From Pseudomonas putida S13.1.2 (GTDB lineage: Bacteria > Pseudomonadota > Gammaproteobacteria > Pseudomonadales > Pseudomonadaceae): DNA of 64,000 nt. Position 1 is the stretch's first letter; each line of letters begins with the position of its first letter. The notes under the pieces were generated by a model that saw nothing but the letters and a program-made list of their open reading frames with translations, searched no databases and was not told where the DNA came from. Below, one piece after another: positions 11,708 through 20,812 of the stretch. The position numbers and the translations under genes are program-made. The stretch is taken from positions 1,240,001 through 1,304,000 of the forward strand of contig NZ_CP010979.1 in the NCBI RefSeq assembly GCF_000498395.2. Reading direction: 5' to 3'.

Positions 11708-11964
11708 ACAGCGCGGCGCAAGGAGAGGGCGGGTGTGAACGCGTCCATTTCCGCTTCGACGGCTTCGATGATGCGCTCCACATCGGCTGCGGCCATGATT
11801 GCTGAACACGGGATGCCGGCGATGGCCATGAGGGTTTCGCCGGTGGCGCGGTCGAACAGCCGCGCGACCATGCTGCGCGGCGCATCCATGTTGGCTTCGA
11901 AGCCCAATGGATGAAAGTGCCAGCGCATCACCTGGCAGGCGTTGGGGAACGTCATCTTGTTCAT
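11704..11964 (-). CDS. DUF1652 family small protein
   Basis: An 86-residue protein of the Pseudomonas-restricted DUF1652 family. The ATG at 11964 is supported by a strong AAGGAGG ribosome-binding site, so the upstream in-frame extension to 12087 is rejected. It contains the family phrases FPNACQVMRWHFHPLGFEANMD and GETLMAIAGI. No function is known. It converges on the GGDEF/EAL gene with stop codons overlapping by 4 bases. The 273 bases upstream hold its promoter region; no other gene was seen there. Confidence 0.8.
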   Translation of the reverse strand: MNKMTFPNACQVMRWHFHPLGFEANMDAPRSMVARLFDRATGETLMAIAGIPCSAIMAAADVERIIEAVEAEMDAFTPALSLRRAV

Positions 11965-12237
11965 GCCAGCCTCCTTGTCCGTGCCTGGACGTGGTGAGCG
12001 GGTGGCTACATCGATGCAGCCGCCGGGAAGGTAAACATAGCACCTGACACGGGCGATTCTCGGCTGCAAACATGACAAATGTAGCAATCCATGACTTGGG
12101 TCACATCCGTCTGATCATGCCCATAAGCCGGCTGCCTTCAGGCAAACGTTTACCTTACGCGATAGCGCCGGTTTTCCGCTTCAATCCGAGCGTTTTAACG
12201 GGTTATCGGCGAAACATTTTTCGGACGAGCGGCAGGC

Positions 12238-12885
12238 TCACCCCAGCAGCCCGGCCGCGATGTTGATGGTGAACCCCAGGATTGCAGTATTGAACACGAA
12301 ACCCACCAACGAATGTGCCAGCACTACCCGCCGCAGTTGCTTGCCGGCAACGCCTACGTCGGAGGTTTGCACGGCCACGCTGATGGTGAACGAGAAGTAG
12401 TGAAAGTCCCAATAGTCCGGGTTGCGCTCGCCGTCGGCGAAACGTAACGGTGGTTCATGGTTGCGTCCGGTATAGAACAGGCGGGCGTAATGCAGGCTGA
12501 AGATGCAACCGATCAGCAGCCAGGAGCCGGCCACTGTCAGGCCGGTGTAGAGATAATGCAGCGCCAGTGCCGTGCCCTGCAGGCCTTTGCTGGACACCAG
12601 TTGCAGGGTGACTGCAGCGAGGCTGGCGATGGCCGCGATGCACACGGTGAGCAGGACCATGCCGGCGTTTTCGTCTTCGACGCGGGCAACCTTGCGGACC
12701 TTTTCGGGGCTGGCGCCCCAGGTGAGGTGCAGCACCAGCAGCAGGTACAGCCATACGCCAAGGTTCCAGCCGGCGAGGATGTGCTGCATGGTGTCACTGG
12801 CGGGGATCAGCCAGGCGCCGACAAGGCCGACTGCGGCGGAGAGGCTCAGGCGGGGGTGGGTTCGGGTCAGGCGGTGGAAAGCCAT
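12238..12885 (-). CDS. DUF1345 integral membrane protein
   Basis: A 215-residue membrane protein with about five hydrophobic segments: near residues 13-30, 38-55, 75-95, 108-128 and the C-terminus. The phrase [21 protein letters not shown] is typical of DUF1345. No biochemical role is established. It stands alone between DUF1652 and pgm, reading towards DUF1652 on the same strand with a 273-base gap, so co-transcription is uncertain. Confidence 0.8.
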   Translation of the reverse strand: MAFHRLTRTHPRLSLSAAVGLVGAWLIPASDTMQHILAGWNLGVWLYLLLVLHLTWGASPEKVRKVARVEDENAGMVLLTVCIAAIASLAAVTLQLVSSKGLQGTALALHYLYTGLTVAGSWLLIGCIFSLHYARLFYTGRNHEPPLRFADGERNPDYWDFHYFSFTISVAVQTSDVGVAGKQLRRVVLAHSLVGFVFNTAILGFTINIAAGLLG

Positions 12886-13067
12886 GGGGCCTCATTTACT
12901 GGGGTTTGGCTACTACTCTAGACGGTTGCGGCAGGGGTACTGGTTTACACGGTCTTTGTGGGGCGCGTCGGCTGCTGTTTTCTTTGATGTCGCCCATCGC
13001 ACGGCATTGCAACTCTCAGTACACTGCATGCTCAAACACCAACATCCGTTGAACTCGAGGTTTTTGC

Positions 13068-14705
13068 ATGACGCTCAGTCCTTTGGCAGGCAAGCCGGCT
13101 CCGGCCAGCGTGCTGGTCGATATTCCCCGACTGCTCACCGCCTACTACACCGGCCGCCCCGACGCTGCCGTGGCGGCCCAGCGGGTGGCCTTCGGCACCT
13201 CGGGGCACCGGGGCACTTCGCTTGAATTGAGTTTCAACGAATACCACGTGCTGGCCATCACCCAGGCCATCTGCCTGTACCGCCAGGAAAAGGGCATCGA
13301 TGGCCCGCTGTTCATCGGCGCCGATACCCACGCGCTGTCGGCACCGGCCACTGCCAGCGCGCTGGAAGTGCTGGCTGCCAATGGCGTGCAGGTGATGCTG
13401 TCCAAGGACGACGAATACACGCCCACGCCGGCCGTGTCCCACGCCATCCTCTGCCATAACCGTGGCCGCCAGCAGGGCCTGGCCGACGGCATCGTCATTA
13501 CCCCTTCACACAACCCGCCGCAAAGCGGTGGCTTCAAGTACAACCCGCCCAATGGCGGCCCAGCCGACAGCGACGTGACCAAATGGGTCGAGGCCAAGGC
13601 CAACGAGTTGCTGGCAGCGAACCTGGCGGGCGTCAAGCGCATGGACCATGCCCAGGCGCTGAAGGCCCCGACCACCCAGCGCCACGACTACGTGAGCAGC
13701 TACGTGGCGGACCTGGAAAACGTCATCGACTTCGACGTGATCCGCAGCGCCAAGCTGCGCCTGGGCGTCGACCCGTTGGGCGGGGCAGGGGTGCGCTACT
13801 GGTCGGCCATTGCCGAACACTACAAGCTGGACCTGGAAGTAGTGAACACCGAGGTGGACCCGACCTTCCGCTTCATGACCGTCGACTGGGACGGCCAGAT
13901 CCGCATGGACCCTTCCTCGCCATACGCCATGCAGGGCCTGATCGGCCTGCGCGATCGCTTCGACGTGGCCTTTGCCTGCGACCCGGACCACGACCGCCAC
14001 GGCATCGTCACCTCGGACGGCCTGCTGGCGCCGAACAACTACCTGGCCGTCGCCATCGACTACCTGTTCCGCCACCGCCCGCAATGGCGCACCGACGCCG
14101 CCGTGGGCAAGACCGTGGTGTCCAGCGGCCTGATCGACCGCGTCACCCAGCGCCTGGGCCGTGAGCTGTACGAAGTGCCGGTGGGCTTCAAGTACTTTGC
14201 CCAGGGGTTGTTCGACGGCTCGCTTGGCTTTGGCGGCGAAGAGAGTGCCGGTGCGTCGTTCCTGCGCCGTGATGGTTCGGTCTGGGCGACCGACAAGGAC
14301 GGGCTGATCCCGGCCTTGCTGGCCGCCGAAATGACCGCCCGCACCGGTCGCAACCCGAGCCAGGCCTATGCCGACCTGACTGACGCGCTGGGCAAGCCGT
14401 TCGCCACCCGCGTCGAGGCCAAGGCCGATGCGCGGCAGAAGGCGTTGCTGAGCAAGCTGGCGCCGGAGCAGGTCAAGTCGACCGAACTGGCCGGCGAGCC
14501 GATTGTGCAGATCCTCAGCCACGCACCAGGCAATGGCCAGGCGATTGGCGGGCTGAAGGTGATGACTGCCAACGGCTGGTTCGCCGCGCGGCCGTCGGGC
14601 ACCGAGGACATCTACAAGATCTACGCCGAAAGCTTCATCGACGAGGCGCACTTGCAGCGCCTGGTACAGGAAGCGCAGGTGCTGGTGGATGCGGCGATTG
14701 CCTGA
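13068..14705 (+). CDS. pgm: Phosphoglucomutase, alpha-D-glucose phosphate-specific
   Basis: Interconverts glucose-1-phosphate and glucose-6-phosphate in the cytoplasm, feeding glycogen, trehalose and envelope polysaccharide synthesis. The protein has 545 residues, matching the bacterial Pgm family. The phosphoserine loop is [11 protein letters not shown] (near 145-155), the metal-binding loop is DPDHDRHG (near 305), the sugar-binding loop GEESAGASF is near 388, and the C-terminal phosphate-binding loop is [16 protein letters not shown]. The start is supported by GAGG at the right distance (CTCGAGGTTTTTGC). It is monocistronic. Confidence 0.95.
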   Translation: MTLSPLAGKPAPASVLVDIPRLLTAYYTGRPDAAVAAQRVAFGTSGHRGTSLELSFNEYHVLAITQAICLYRQEKGIDGPLFIGADTHALSAPATASALEVLAANGVQVMLSKDDEYTPTPAVSHAILCHNRGRQQGLADGIVITPSHNPPQSGGFKYNPPNGGPADSDVTKWVEAKANELLAANLAGVKRMDHAQALKAPTTQRHDYVSSYVADLENVIDFDVIRSAKLRLGVDPLGGAGVRYWSAIAEHYKLDLEVVNTEVDPTFRFMTVDWDGQIRMDPSSPYAMQGLIGLRDRFDVAFACDPDHDRHGIVTSDGLLAPNNYLAVAIDYLFRHRPQWRTDAAVGKTVVSSGLIDRVTQRLGRELYEVPVGFKYFAQGLFDGSLGFGGEESAGASFLRRDGSVWATDKDGLIPALLAAEMTARTGRNPSQAYADLTDALGKPFATRVEAKADARQKALLSKLAPEQVKSTELAGEPIVQILSHAPGNGQAIGGLKVMTANGWFAARPSGTEDIYKIYAESFIDEAHLQRLVQEAQVLVDAAIA

Positions 14706-14738
14706 CCGGTAACAAACCGCTTGGTGCTGCGGCGTAAC

Positions 14739-14763
14739 GTAAATTAGAATTAATCCTATTTAC
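14739..14763. promoter_or_regulatory. AT-rich dyad upstream of the ECF sigma gene (possible Fur-type operator)
   Basis: A 25-base imperfect palindrome with outer arms GTAAAT/ATTTAC lies 20 bases before the sigma-factor start. A second dyad (GCGGCGTAA/TTACGCCGC) brackets it. Position and AT-richness fit a Fur box, as expected for an iron-starvation sigma gene, but the match to the consensus is only partial. Confidence 0.4.
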
Positions 14764-14783
14764 GCCGCCGCAGGGCCATCCCC

Positions 14784-15296
14784 ATGATCGACGTCGCGCC
14801 GCCACCGGAGCCTAGCCTGCCTGCCCTGTACCGGGCGCATCGCAGCTGGCTTGAAACCTGGTTACGTCGGCGCCTGGGCAATGCCTGGGATGCCGCTGAC
14901 CTTAGCCAGGAAACCTTTCTGCGGGTGCTGGCCAGTGCCCAGCCGTTGGCAGACATTCGTGAGCCACGCGCCTACCTGCTGACGGTGGGCAAGCGGCTGT
15001 TGAGCAACTTCCACCAGCGGCGCAGCCTGGAACAGGCCTACCTTGATGCCTTGGCGCATTTGCCCGAGCAGCACGTACCCTCGCCAGAGCAGCGCTGGCT
15101 GTTACTGGAAACCCTGCAAGCCCTGGACGAGCTGCTCGATGGCCTCAAGGCACCGGTGCGCAAGGCCTTTCTCTGGAGCCAGCTCGAAGGTCTGGGTTAT
15201 GCCGAAATAGGCAAGCGGCTGGGCGTTTGCGAGCGCTCCGTCAAGCGCTACATGGCGCAGGCTTACGAACATTGCCTGCTGGCCGAGTTGCAATGA
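14784..15296 (+). CDS. ECF sigma factor, FecI-like iron-starvation type
   Basis: A 170-residue extracytoplasmic-function sigma-70 factor. Region 2 is near residues 12-75 (LYRAHRSWLETWLRRRLGN, DLSQETFLRVL) and region 4 near 115-165, with helix-turn-helix text GLGYAEIGKRLGVCERSVKRYM. It is followed with a 4-base overlap by a FecR regulator and then a TonB-dependent receptor, the standard cell-surface signalling cassette. The expected target is the receptor promoter 3' of fecR. The siderophore inducer cannot be identified from sequence. Confidence 0.92.
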   Translation: MIDVAPPPEPSLPALYRAHRSWLETWLRRRLGNAWDAADLSQETFLRVLASAQPLADIREPRAYLLTVGKRLLSNFHQRRSLEQAYLDALAHLPEQHVPSPEQRWLLLETLQALDELLDGLKAPVRKAFLWSQLEGLGYAEIGKRLGVCERSVKRYMAQAYEHCLLAELQ

Positions 15297-16252
15297 CCAC
15301 GCACTCCCCCGAAGTCCGCGAAGCGGTGCGTGCTGCCGCCCGCTGGCTGGCGTTGCTGGATTCTGGCAACGCCAGCGAGGCCGACTTGCTGCGCCTGGCA
15401 CAGTGGCGGGCGAGTAGCAGCCTGCATGAAGACGCCTGGCAGAAGGCATCGTTGCTGCGCGAGCGATTTTCCGGGTTGCCCGGGGCGTTGGCCATGGCCA
15501 CCCTGGACCGCCCGGACGCCGGCCGCCGCGCGCTGCTCAAGCAAGCCCTGGGTGTAGCGGCGCTGCTACCGGCCGCCTGGCTGGCAAGCCGGGAGCTGCC
15601 GCTGGAGGCCTGGACGGCCGACATGCGCACAGGGATAGGGGAGCGCCGGCAGGTGCTGCTGAGCGATGGCACCTTTGTACAGCTGAACACCGACAGTGCG
15701 GTGGATATCGACCTGCGCGCGCGCCGCCTGACGCTGTTGCGCGGCGAAGTGGCGCTCAGGGTACCCGATAGCCTGAGCCTGGCCGTGCAGGTGCCTTACG
15801 GGCAGGTTGCACTCAGCGCGGGCGACTTCAATGCAGGTGAAGTGTGCTTGCGCCTGGTCGATGAGGCCTGCCGGGTTTCAGTGGTCAAGGGGCTGGCCAG
15901 CCTGCAGCCACTGCGTGGCGCGGCCCAGGTGCTGCAGGCCGGTCAGCAGGCCAGCTTGCAGGTGGCTGGCGTCGGCCCGGTTACGGCCCTGGACGAATGG
16001 CTGCTGGGCTGGCGCGAAGGCGTGCTGCGCCTGGATGACCGCCCCTTGGGCGAGCTGTTGCATGAACTGCGACGGTACCGCCCCGGCGTGCTGCACTGGT
16101 CCCAGGAACTGGAACAGCTCAGGGTCACCGGCACTTTCCGCCTTGACGATACTGATCGGGTGCTGGCCTTGCTTGCCGCCAGCCTGCCTTTGCAGGTGCA
16201 GGCACGCACGCGTTACTGGGTGAGCCTGGCTGCGCGAGAAAATCGTGCATGA
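15293..16252 (+). CDS. FecR-type transmembrane sigma regulator
   Basis: Anti-sigma/sigma-activator partner of the preceding ECF factor, 319 residues. It has an N-terminal cytoplasmic DUF4880-like helical part (AVRAAARWLALLDSGNASEADLLRLAQW), one membrane segment near residues 81-100, a periplasmic FecR domain (RTGIGERRQVLLSDGTFVQLNTDSAVDI) and a C-terminal secretin/STN-like end. The ATG at 15293 overlaps the sigma stop (ATGA), which is why the in-frame start at 15227 is rejected. In this family the periplasmic part receives the signal from the receptor STN domain. Confidence 0.92.
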   Translation: MTTHSPEVREAVRAAARWLALLDSGNASEADLLRLAQWRASSSLHEDAWQKASLLRERFSGLPGALAMATLDRPDAGRRALLKQALGVAALLPAAWLASRELPLEAWTADMRTGIGERRQVLLSDGTFVQLNTDSAVDIDLRARRLTLLRGEVALRVPDSLSLAVQVPYGQVALSAGDFNAGEVCLRLVDEACRVSVVKGLASLQPLRGAAQVLQAGQQASLQVAGVGPVTALDEWLLGWREGVLRLDDRPLGELLHELRRYRPGVLHWSQELEQLRVTGTFRLDDTDRVLALLAASLPLQVQARTRYWVSLAARENRA

Positions 16253-16318
16253 GGCTGTCCCCTTTTTTTCACTCGCCGGTCATTACCGGTAGAAGAAACC
16301 AAAGGGGAGCCTTGTTCA

Positions 16319-18724
16319 ATGCCTGCAGTAATGTCTTGCCGCTTGCGCCCACTGGTGCGCGCAGTGCGGCCGTTGTTCGCCATGAGCCTGTTGTTGTCTG
16401 CACCCGCCTGGGCCGATGAGGCGGCGCGGCGTGCCTATCAGGTGCCGGCCGCCAGCCTTGGCGCCGCACTCACCCGGTTTGCCGACCAGGCCGGCGTCAG
16501 CCTTTCGCTGGACCCGGCATTGGTCCGGGGCCGGCAGAGCAATGGCCTGTCGGGTAGCTACAGTGTCGAAGAAGGTTTCTTGCAGCTGCTGAGTGGTAGC
16601 GGCCTGCAATTGCTGCCCGTGGGTGAGGGCGCTTTCACTCTGGTGCCGGCGCCCCAGGCGGGTGGGGCGCTGGAAATTGCCCCCACTAGCATTGTCGGCG
16701 GCCTGGCGGCGGGCGGTGAAGCACAGCCTTATGCCGGTGGGCAGGTTTCGCGCCAAGGTGCACAGGGCCTGCTTGGCGCACGCGATTTCATGGAAACCCC
16801 GTTCAGCATAACCAGCTACACCAGCGAGCTGGTGAAGAACCAGCAAGCGCGAACCTTGGGCGAGCTTATCGCCACCGACCCCTCGGTGCGCGCCACCAAC
16901 CCGGCGGGTGGGCGTTTCGAGCAGTTCACCATTCGCGGCTTCAGCCTGTTCAACAGTGACGTTGCGTACAACGGCCTGTACGGCATCTTGCCGACCTACT
17001 CGATCGACATGGAAATGGCCGATCGGGTCGATATCATCAAAGGCCCCAGCCAGTTGATCAACGGCATTTCGCCGCGAGGCAGCGTGGGCGGCGGCATCAA
17101 TGTGCAGCCCAAGCGGGCCGGCGACAAGCCGATCACCGAGTTTACCGGCAGCTATGCGTCGGCTGGCCAGGCAGGCGGCGCGGTGGACGTGGGCCGGCGC
17201 TTTGGTGAAGGCCAGCAGTTTGGCGTGCGCTTCAACGGTGTGAAGCAGGCGGGCGATACCGAGTGGGACCACCAGCGCGTCGAGCGCGAAATGGCGGTGC
17301 TGGGCCTGGATTTTCGTGGCGAGCGCCTGCGCTTGTCGGCAGACCTCGGCCACACCGAGCGTGACACCGATGCGCCGCAAGAGCGTGTGCTGGTAGGTGC
17401 CAACGCCAAAGTGCCGGACGCCAACGATGTACGCCACAACTATGCCCAGGCCTGGAGCAAGGCGCGCACCAACGACACCTTTGGCGCACTGCATGCCGAG
17501 TACGACGTCAGCGAGTCGCTGCTGGCCTATGGCGCGGTCGGCGCGCGCAAAAGCAACCACGACTTCTTGCGGCACAACGTGTCCATCACCAACGATGCCG
17601 GTGATTTCACCGTGCAGCCGCGCGACTTTACCCGCGATGAAACGGTGCGCACCGCCATGGCGGGTGTGCGCAACTGGTTCCACACCGGGCCAGTCAGCCA
17701 CGAGCTGAACCTGGCCGCCACCTACTTCTACATGGACTTCACCAACGGCGGCGCGCGCTATGCTTCGGCGCCCAGTAACCTCTACAACCCGGTAGCGACG
17801 CCTACGCCTGATACCCCTACCCGCATCGATCCAGAGGTCTACACCGAAAACCGCTTCTCTGGCGTGGCCCTGGCCGACACCCTCGGGTTTTTCGATGACC
17901 GTCTGCTGCTGACCCTGGGGGCGCGCTGGCAGCGGGTGCAGGTGGATGACTGGAGCGACGGCGTCAAAGGCGACACCGCCTACGACGAAGAAAAAGTCTC
18001 GCCTTCTGGCGGCGTGTTGCTCAAGGTTACCGACCAGCTGTCGTTGTACGCCAACTACATGGAAGGCCTGAGCCAGGGCAAGATCGCACCTTCGACCTCG
18101 GTCAACGAAGACCAGATCTTCCCGCCGTTCACCAGCCGCCAGGTTGAGGTGGGGGCCAAGTACGACCTGGGCCAGGTGGCCTTTACCGCCAGTGCCTTCC
18201 GTATTCGCCAGCCGGCCTACGAGACCAACGCCACTTCGCGGGTGTTCGGCCCCAATGGCAAACGCGACAACCGCGGTATCGAGCTGAGCGTGTTCGGTGA
18301 ACCCGTCCAAGGGGTGCGGGTGCTGGGTGGGGTGATGTATATCGATAGCGAGCTGACCGATACCGTGGGTGGCGCCGTTGATGGCAACCGTGCGCCGGCC
18401 ACGCCCGAGTACAACGTCAACCTCGGCGCCGAATGGGACGTGCCGGGGGTGAATGGCCTGACCCTGACGGCGCGCGGCATTCACTCCAGCTCGCAATACC
18501 TGGACCAGAACAACAGCAAGCAGATCGATGGCTGGGAGCGCTACGACCTGGGGGCGCGCTATGCCTTCAAGGTGGACGCTACCCAGGTTACCTTGCGCGC
18601 CAGTGTCGAGAACGTGCTGGATGATCGCTACTGGAGCTCGGCCGGTGCCTCGGATGACAGTGAGCCGGGGCTGACCCTTTCCACGCCGCGTACCTACCTG
18701 CTATCGGCAACCGTTGGTTTCTAG
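16319..18724 (+). CDS. TonB-dependent siderophore receptor with STN signalling domain
   Basis: Outer-membrane ferric-siderophore transducer, 801 residues. The signal peptide ends near AWADEAA (about residue 35). The STN domain (about 40-110, AALTRFADQAGVSLSLDPALV) signals to FecR. A plug domain (about 155-270) contains TIRGFSLFNSDVAYNGLYG and VDIIKGPSQLINGISPRGSVGGGINV. A 22-strand barrel ends in the outer-membrane C-terminal Phe. A good ribosome-binding site (AAGGGGAG near 16302-16308) supports the ATG at 16319. A 66-base gap from fecR leaves room for a promoter read by the cassette's own sigma factor. The ligand is not predictable here. Confidence 0.93.
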   Translation: MPAVMSCRLRPLVRAVRPLFAMSLLLSAPAWADEAARRAYQVPAASLGAALTRFADQAGVSLSLDPALVRGRQSNGLSGSYSVEEGFLQLLSGSGLQLLPVGEGAFTLVPAPQAGGALEIAPTSIVGGLAAGGEAQPYAGGQVSRQGAQGLLGARDFMETPFSITSYTSELVKNQQARTLGELIATDPSVRATNPAGGRFEQFTIRGFSLFNSDVAYNGLYGILPTYSIDMEMADRVDIIKGPSQLINGISPRGSVGGGINVQPKRAGDKPITEFTGSYASAGQAGGAVDVGRRFGEGQQFGVRFNGVKQAGDTEWDHQRVEREMAVLGLDFRGERLRLSADLGHTERDTDAPQERVLVGANAKVPDANDVRHNYAQAWSKARTNDTFGALHAEYDVSESLLAYGAVGARKSNHDFLRHNVSITNDAGDFTVQPRDFTRDETVRTAMAGVRNWFHTGPVSHELNLAATYFYMDFTNGGARYASAPSNLYNPVATPTPDTPTRIDPEVYTENRFSGVALADTLGFFDDRLLLTLGARWQRVQVDDWSDGVKGDTAYDEEKVSPSGGVLLKVTDQLSLYANYMEGLSQGKIAPSTSVNEDQIFPPFTSRQVEVGAKYDLGQVAFTASAFRIRQPAYETNATSRVFGPNGKRDNRGIELSVFGEPVQGVRVLGGVMYIDSELTDTVGGAVDGNRAPATPEYNVNLGAEWDVPGVNGLTLTARGIHSSSQYLDQNNSKQIDGWERYDLGARYAFKVDATQVTLRASVENVLDDRYWSSAGASDDSEPGLTLSTPRTYLLSATVGF

Positions 18725-18749
18725 CTCAAACAGCCGGGGCCACTTTGCG

Positions 18750-18837
18750 GCCCATCGCCGGCAAGCCAGCTCCCACACTGTTCGCGCCAGCCGGGAACAA
18801 TGCCATCCCTGTGGGAGCTGGCTTGCCGGCGATGGGC
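18750..18837. repeat. REP-type inverted repeat pair (class GCCGGCAAGCCAGCTCCCAC)
   Basis: Arms beginning GCCCATCGCCGGCAAGCCAG (from 18750) and their reverse complement (ending 18837) fill the gap between the convergent receptor and LysR genes. The same class occurs at 40114 and 49057. Confidence 0.85.
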
Positions 18838-18861
18838 TGCGGCGCAGCCCCAAGGGCCTCA

Positions 18862-19797
18862 TTAGCCTACAATCGCCCGCCCAAGCTTCTGCGCCTGGCC
18901 CTGCAGCACCCGCATCAAATGCATCGCCGCATGGGACGGCGGCTCGAAGCGCGAATAGACAAAGCTGATGTCGAAGTGAATTTCGTCTGCCAGCGGCACC
19001 ACCGCCAGGCCGCTGTCCTGGGCCACGAACTCGTCTATCACGCTGATGCCCATGCCTTGCTTGACCAGCGCCACAGCCTCGTTGGCATTGGTGAACGACA
19101 ACAGTGACGGCAACTGCGCGCCGTGGCGCTCGATGTGCTCGGCAAGCAGTTTGCCAAACGGCATGTCGGGCCTGAACAGCAGCAGCGGATGGCCTTCCAG
19201 CTGCTGCAAGGTCAGCGAGGTATGCCCGGCCAACGTGTGATCGGGTGGCATCACCACCACCATGCGCCCGCGCATGAAGGGCTGCGAATGCAGGTGATCG
19301 TGTACCACGGGCAGGGCGGCAATCGACAGGTCGACCTTTTTCGACAGGATCTGGTTGGGCATTTCGCCCATCAGCGAGGTTTGCCACTCGATGTTCAGCG
19401 AAGGCGCCTCACGCTTGAGCTGGGCCAGGGCAATCGGGATGACCACCGTTGACAGCGAAGCGCTGCACGAGATGCGCAGCTTGCGGTGGCCGCCAGCGCC
19501 CAGTGACAGGGCGCATTCGTTGACCTCCAGCGCTGCCTGATACACCCGCTCGACTTCGCGGAACAGCACCTGCGCCTCGGCCGTGGGGACCAGGCGGTTG
19601 TTGATGCGCTCGAACAGGCGGTAGCTCAAACGCCCTTCGATGTACTGGATCAGCTTGCTGACAGCCGGCTGCGACACGTACAGCAGCTTGGCCGCCGCGC
19701 TGATCGAGCCGGTCAGCATCACCGCACGGAACACTTCCATGTGCCGCAGCTTGAACACCATGGGGCTTGCGTCTGCGCCTTCGTTGCCAAGCAGCAT
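18862..19797 (-). CDS. LysR-family transcriptional regulator
   Basis: A 311-residue LTTR. The winged helix-turn-helix lies near residues 17-76 (HMEVFRAVMLTGSISAAAKLLYVSQPAVSKLIQYIE), followed by an effector-binding domain. The ATG at 19797 has GAAGG seven bases upstream. It is divergent from the amidohydrolase-MFS-SDR-isomerase operon with a 146-base shared region, the classic LTTR layout, so it probably controls that operon in response to a pathway intermediate. Confidence 0.92.
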   Translation of the reverse strand: MLLGNEGADASPMVFKLRHMEVFRAVMLTGSISAAAKLLYVSQPAVSKLIQYIEGRLSYRLFERINNRLVPTAEAQVLFREVERVYQAALEVNECALSLGAGGHRKLRISCSASLSTVVIPIALAQLKREAPSLNIEWQTSLMGEMPNQILSKKVDLSIAALPVVHDHLHSQPFMRGRMVVVMPPDHTLAGHTSLTLQQLEGHPLLLFRPDMPFGKLLAEHIERHGAQLPSLLSFTNANEAVALVKQGMGISVIDEFVAQDSGLAVVPLADEIHFDISFVYSRFEPPSHAAMHLMRVLQGQAQKLGRAIVG

Positions 19798-19860
19798 ATC
19801 TATTACCTTCGGTTATGGTCTTTGCCATCTGGGTATGAGCGCCAAACCCGGCCACGCAGT

Positions 19861-19906
19861 ATCTTGAACCCAGCCAAATTGCCCTTGCGGCGCACAATAA
19901 CAAGAT
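19861..19906. promoter_or_regulatory. Possible LysR operator region: ATCTTG...CAAGAT inverted pair
   Basis: ATCTTG (19861-19866) and CAAGAT (19901-19906) are inverted repeats 34 bases apart, between the divergent LysR and amidohydrolase starts. Spacing and short arms make this weak, but it is the most symmetrical signal in the 146-base gap. Confidence 0.25.
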
Positions 19907-19943
19907 CTGAAGGCATGCGCAGTGGCGCTGCCGGGAGTGCTGC

Positions 19944-20771
19944 GTGAACATCTTTGACGAACCGAAGATCGATTGCCATAACCATTTGTTTGATCCCGCC
20001 CGTTTCCCGTACCACCCCGACGCACCCTATGCGCCCTCCGGCCAGGAAGTCGCCACCCAGGAACAGTTCACCCGGGTGATGGACACCTATGGTGTGCAAC
20101 ATGCCTTGCTGGTGGGCCCCAACAGCGGGTACCACACCGACAACCGCTGCCTGCTGCATGCCTTGGCCACCGGGCAGGGGCGGTTCAAGGGCGTGGCGGT
20201 GGTCGAGGCGGATATCCACCTCGATGCGCTGGCTGCGCTGCAGGCGCAAGGGGTGGTGGGTGTCGCCTTCAATCCCGCGCTGTACGGGGTAGCGAGCCTC
20301 AAGGACGTTGACGGCCTGTTGGGCAAGCTTGCCGAGCTCGACCTGTTCGCCCAGGTGCAGGTCTGCGAAGACCAACTGCTTGAACTGCGTAGCCTGCTTC
20401 AGGGCTCGCGTGCACGCTTGCTGATCGACCATTGCGGCCGGCCGGACGTGGCGGCTGGCGTGCAGCAACCGGGCTTCCAGGCCTTGCTGCAACTGGCTGA
20501 CAGTGGCCGCGCCAGCGTCAAGCTGTCAGGCATGCAGAAGTTCGCGGCGGCCGATGCGTTGCTGGAGCAAAGCCGTGCCTACGTGCACGCCCTGCTCGAA
20601 GCGTTCGGTGCGGATGCCTGCGTGTGGGGCTCGGACTGGCCGTTCATTCGCCAGCGCTCGCGGGTGGACTACGGCCCGCTGCTGAAACTGGCCGAGCGCC
20701 TGATGCCGGATGCCCGGCTGCGCCAGGCAGTGATGTGGGACACCCCACGACGTCTGTTCGGGTTCGCCTAG
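19944..20771 (+). CDS. Amidohydrolase_2 family hydrolase, LigI (lactonase)-like
   Basis: A 275-residue TIM-barrel hydrolase of the family that includes 2-pyrone-4,6-dicarboxylate lactonase and L-fuconolactonase. The HxH motif is seen in IDCHNHLFD (His12, His14), followed by FPYHPDAPYAP, which resembles the LigI N-terminus. A conserved DHCGRPD lies near 160 and WGSDWPF near 227 with the acidic catalytic residue. The start is GTG with GGGAG 8-9 bases upstream. First gene of a four-gene operon with a sugar-acid-type MFS carrier, an SDR and a TIM-barrel isomerase, so lactone hydrolysis of an imported sugar acid or cyclic acid is the best guess. The substrate is unknown. Confidence 0.85.
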   Translation: MNIFDEPKIDCHNHLFDPARFPYHPDAPYAPSGQEVATQEQFTRVMDTYGVQHALLVGPNSGYHTDNRCLLHALATGQGRFKGVAVVEADIHLDALAALQAQGVVGVAFNPALYGVASLKDVDGLLGKLAELDLFAQVQVCEDQLLELRSLLQGSRARLLIDHCGRPDVAAGVQQPGFQALLQLADSGRASVKLSGMQKFAAADALLEQSRAYVHALLEAFGADACVWGSDWPFIRQRSRVDYGPLLKLAERLMPDARLRQAVMWDTPRRLFGFA

Positions 20772-20812
20772 AACCTCGCTTTTGCCACTCCAATAACAAG
20801 AGAGCAACCGTC

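Noticed and set aside
12886..13067. Sigma-70 promoter for pgm (TACACT at 13020)
   Set aside because: No acceptable -35 box at a 16-18 base spacing, so not listed as a feature.
16316..18496. 726-codon minus-strand frame antisense to the TonB receptor
   Set aside because: A shadow of the GC-rich sense gene, with no domain and no ribosome-binding site.
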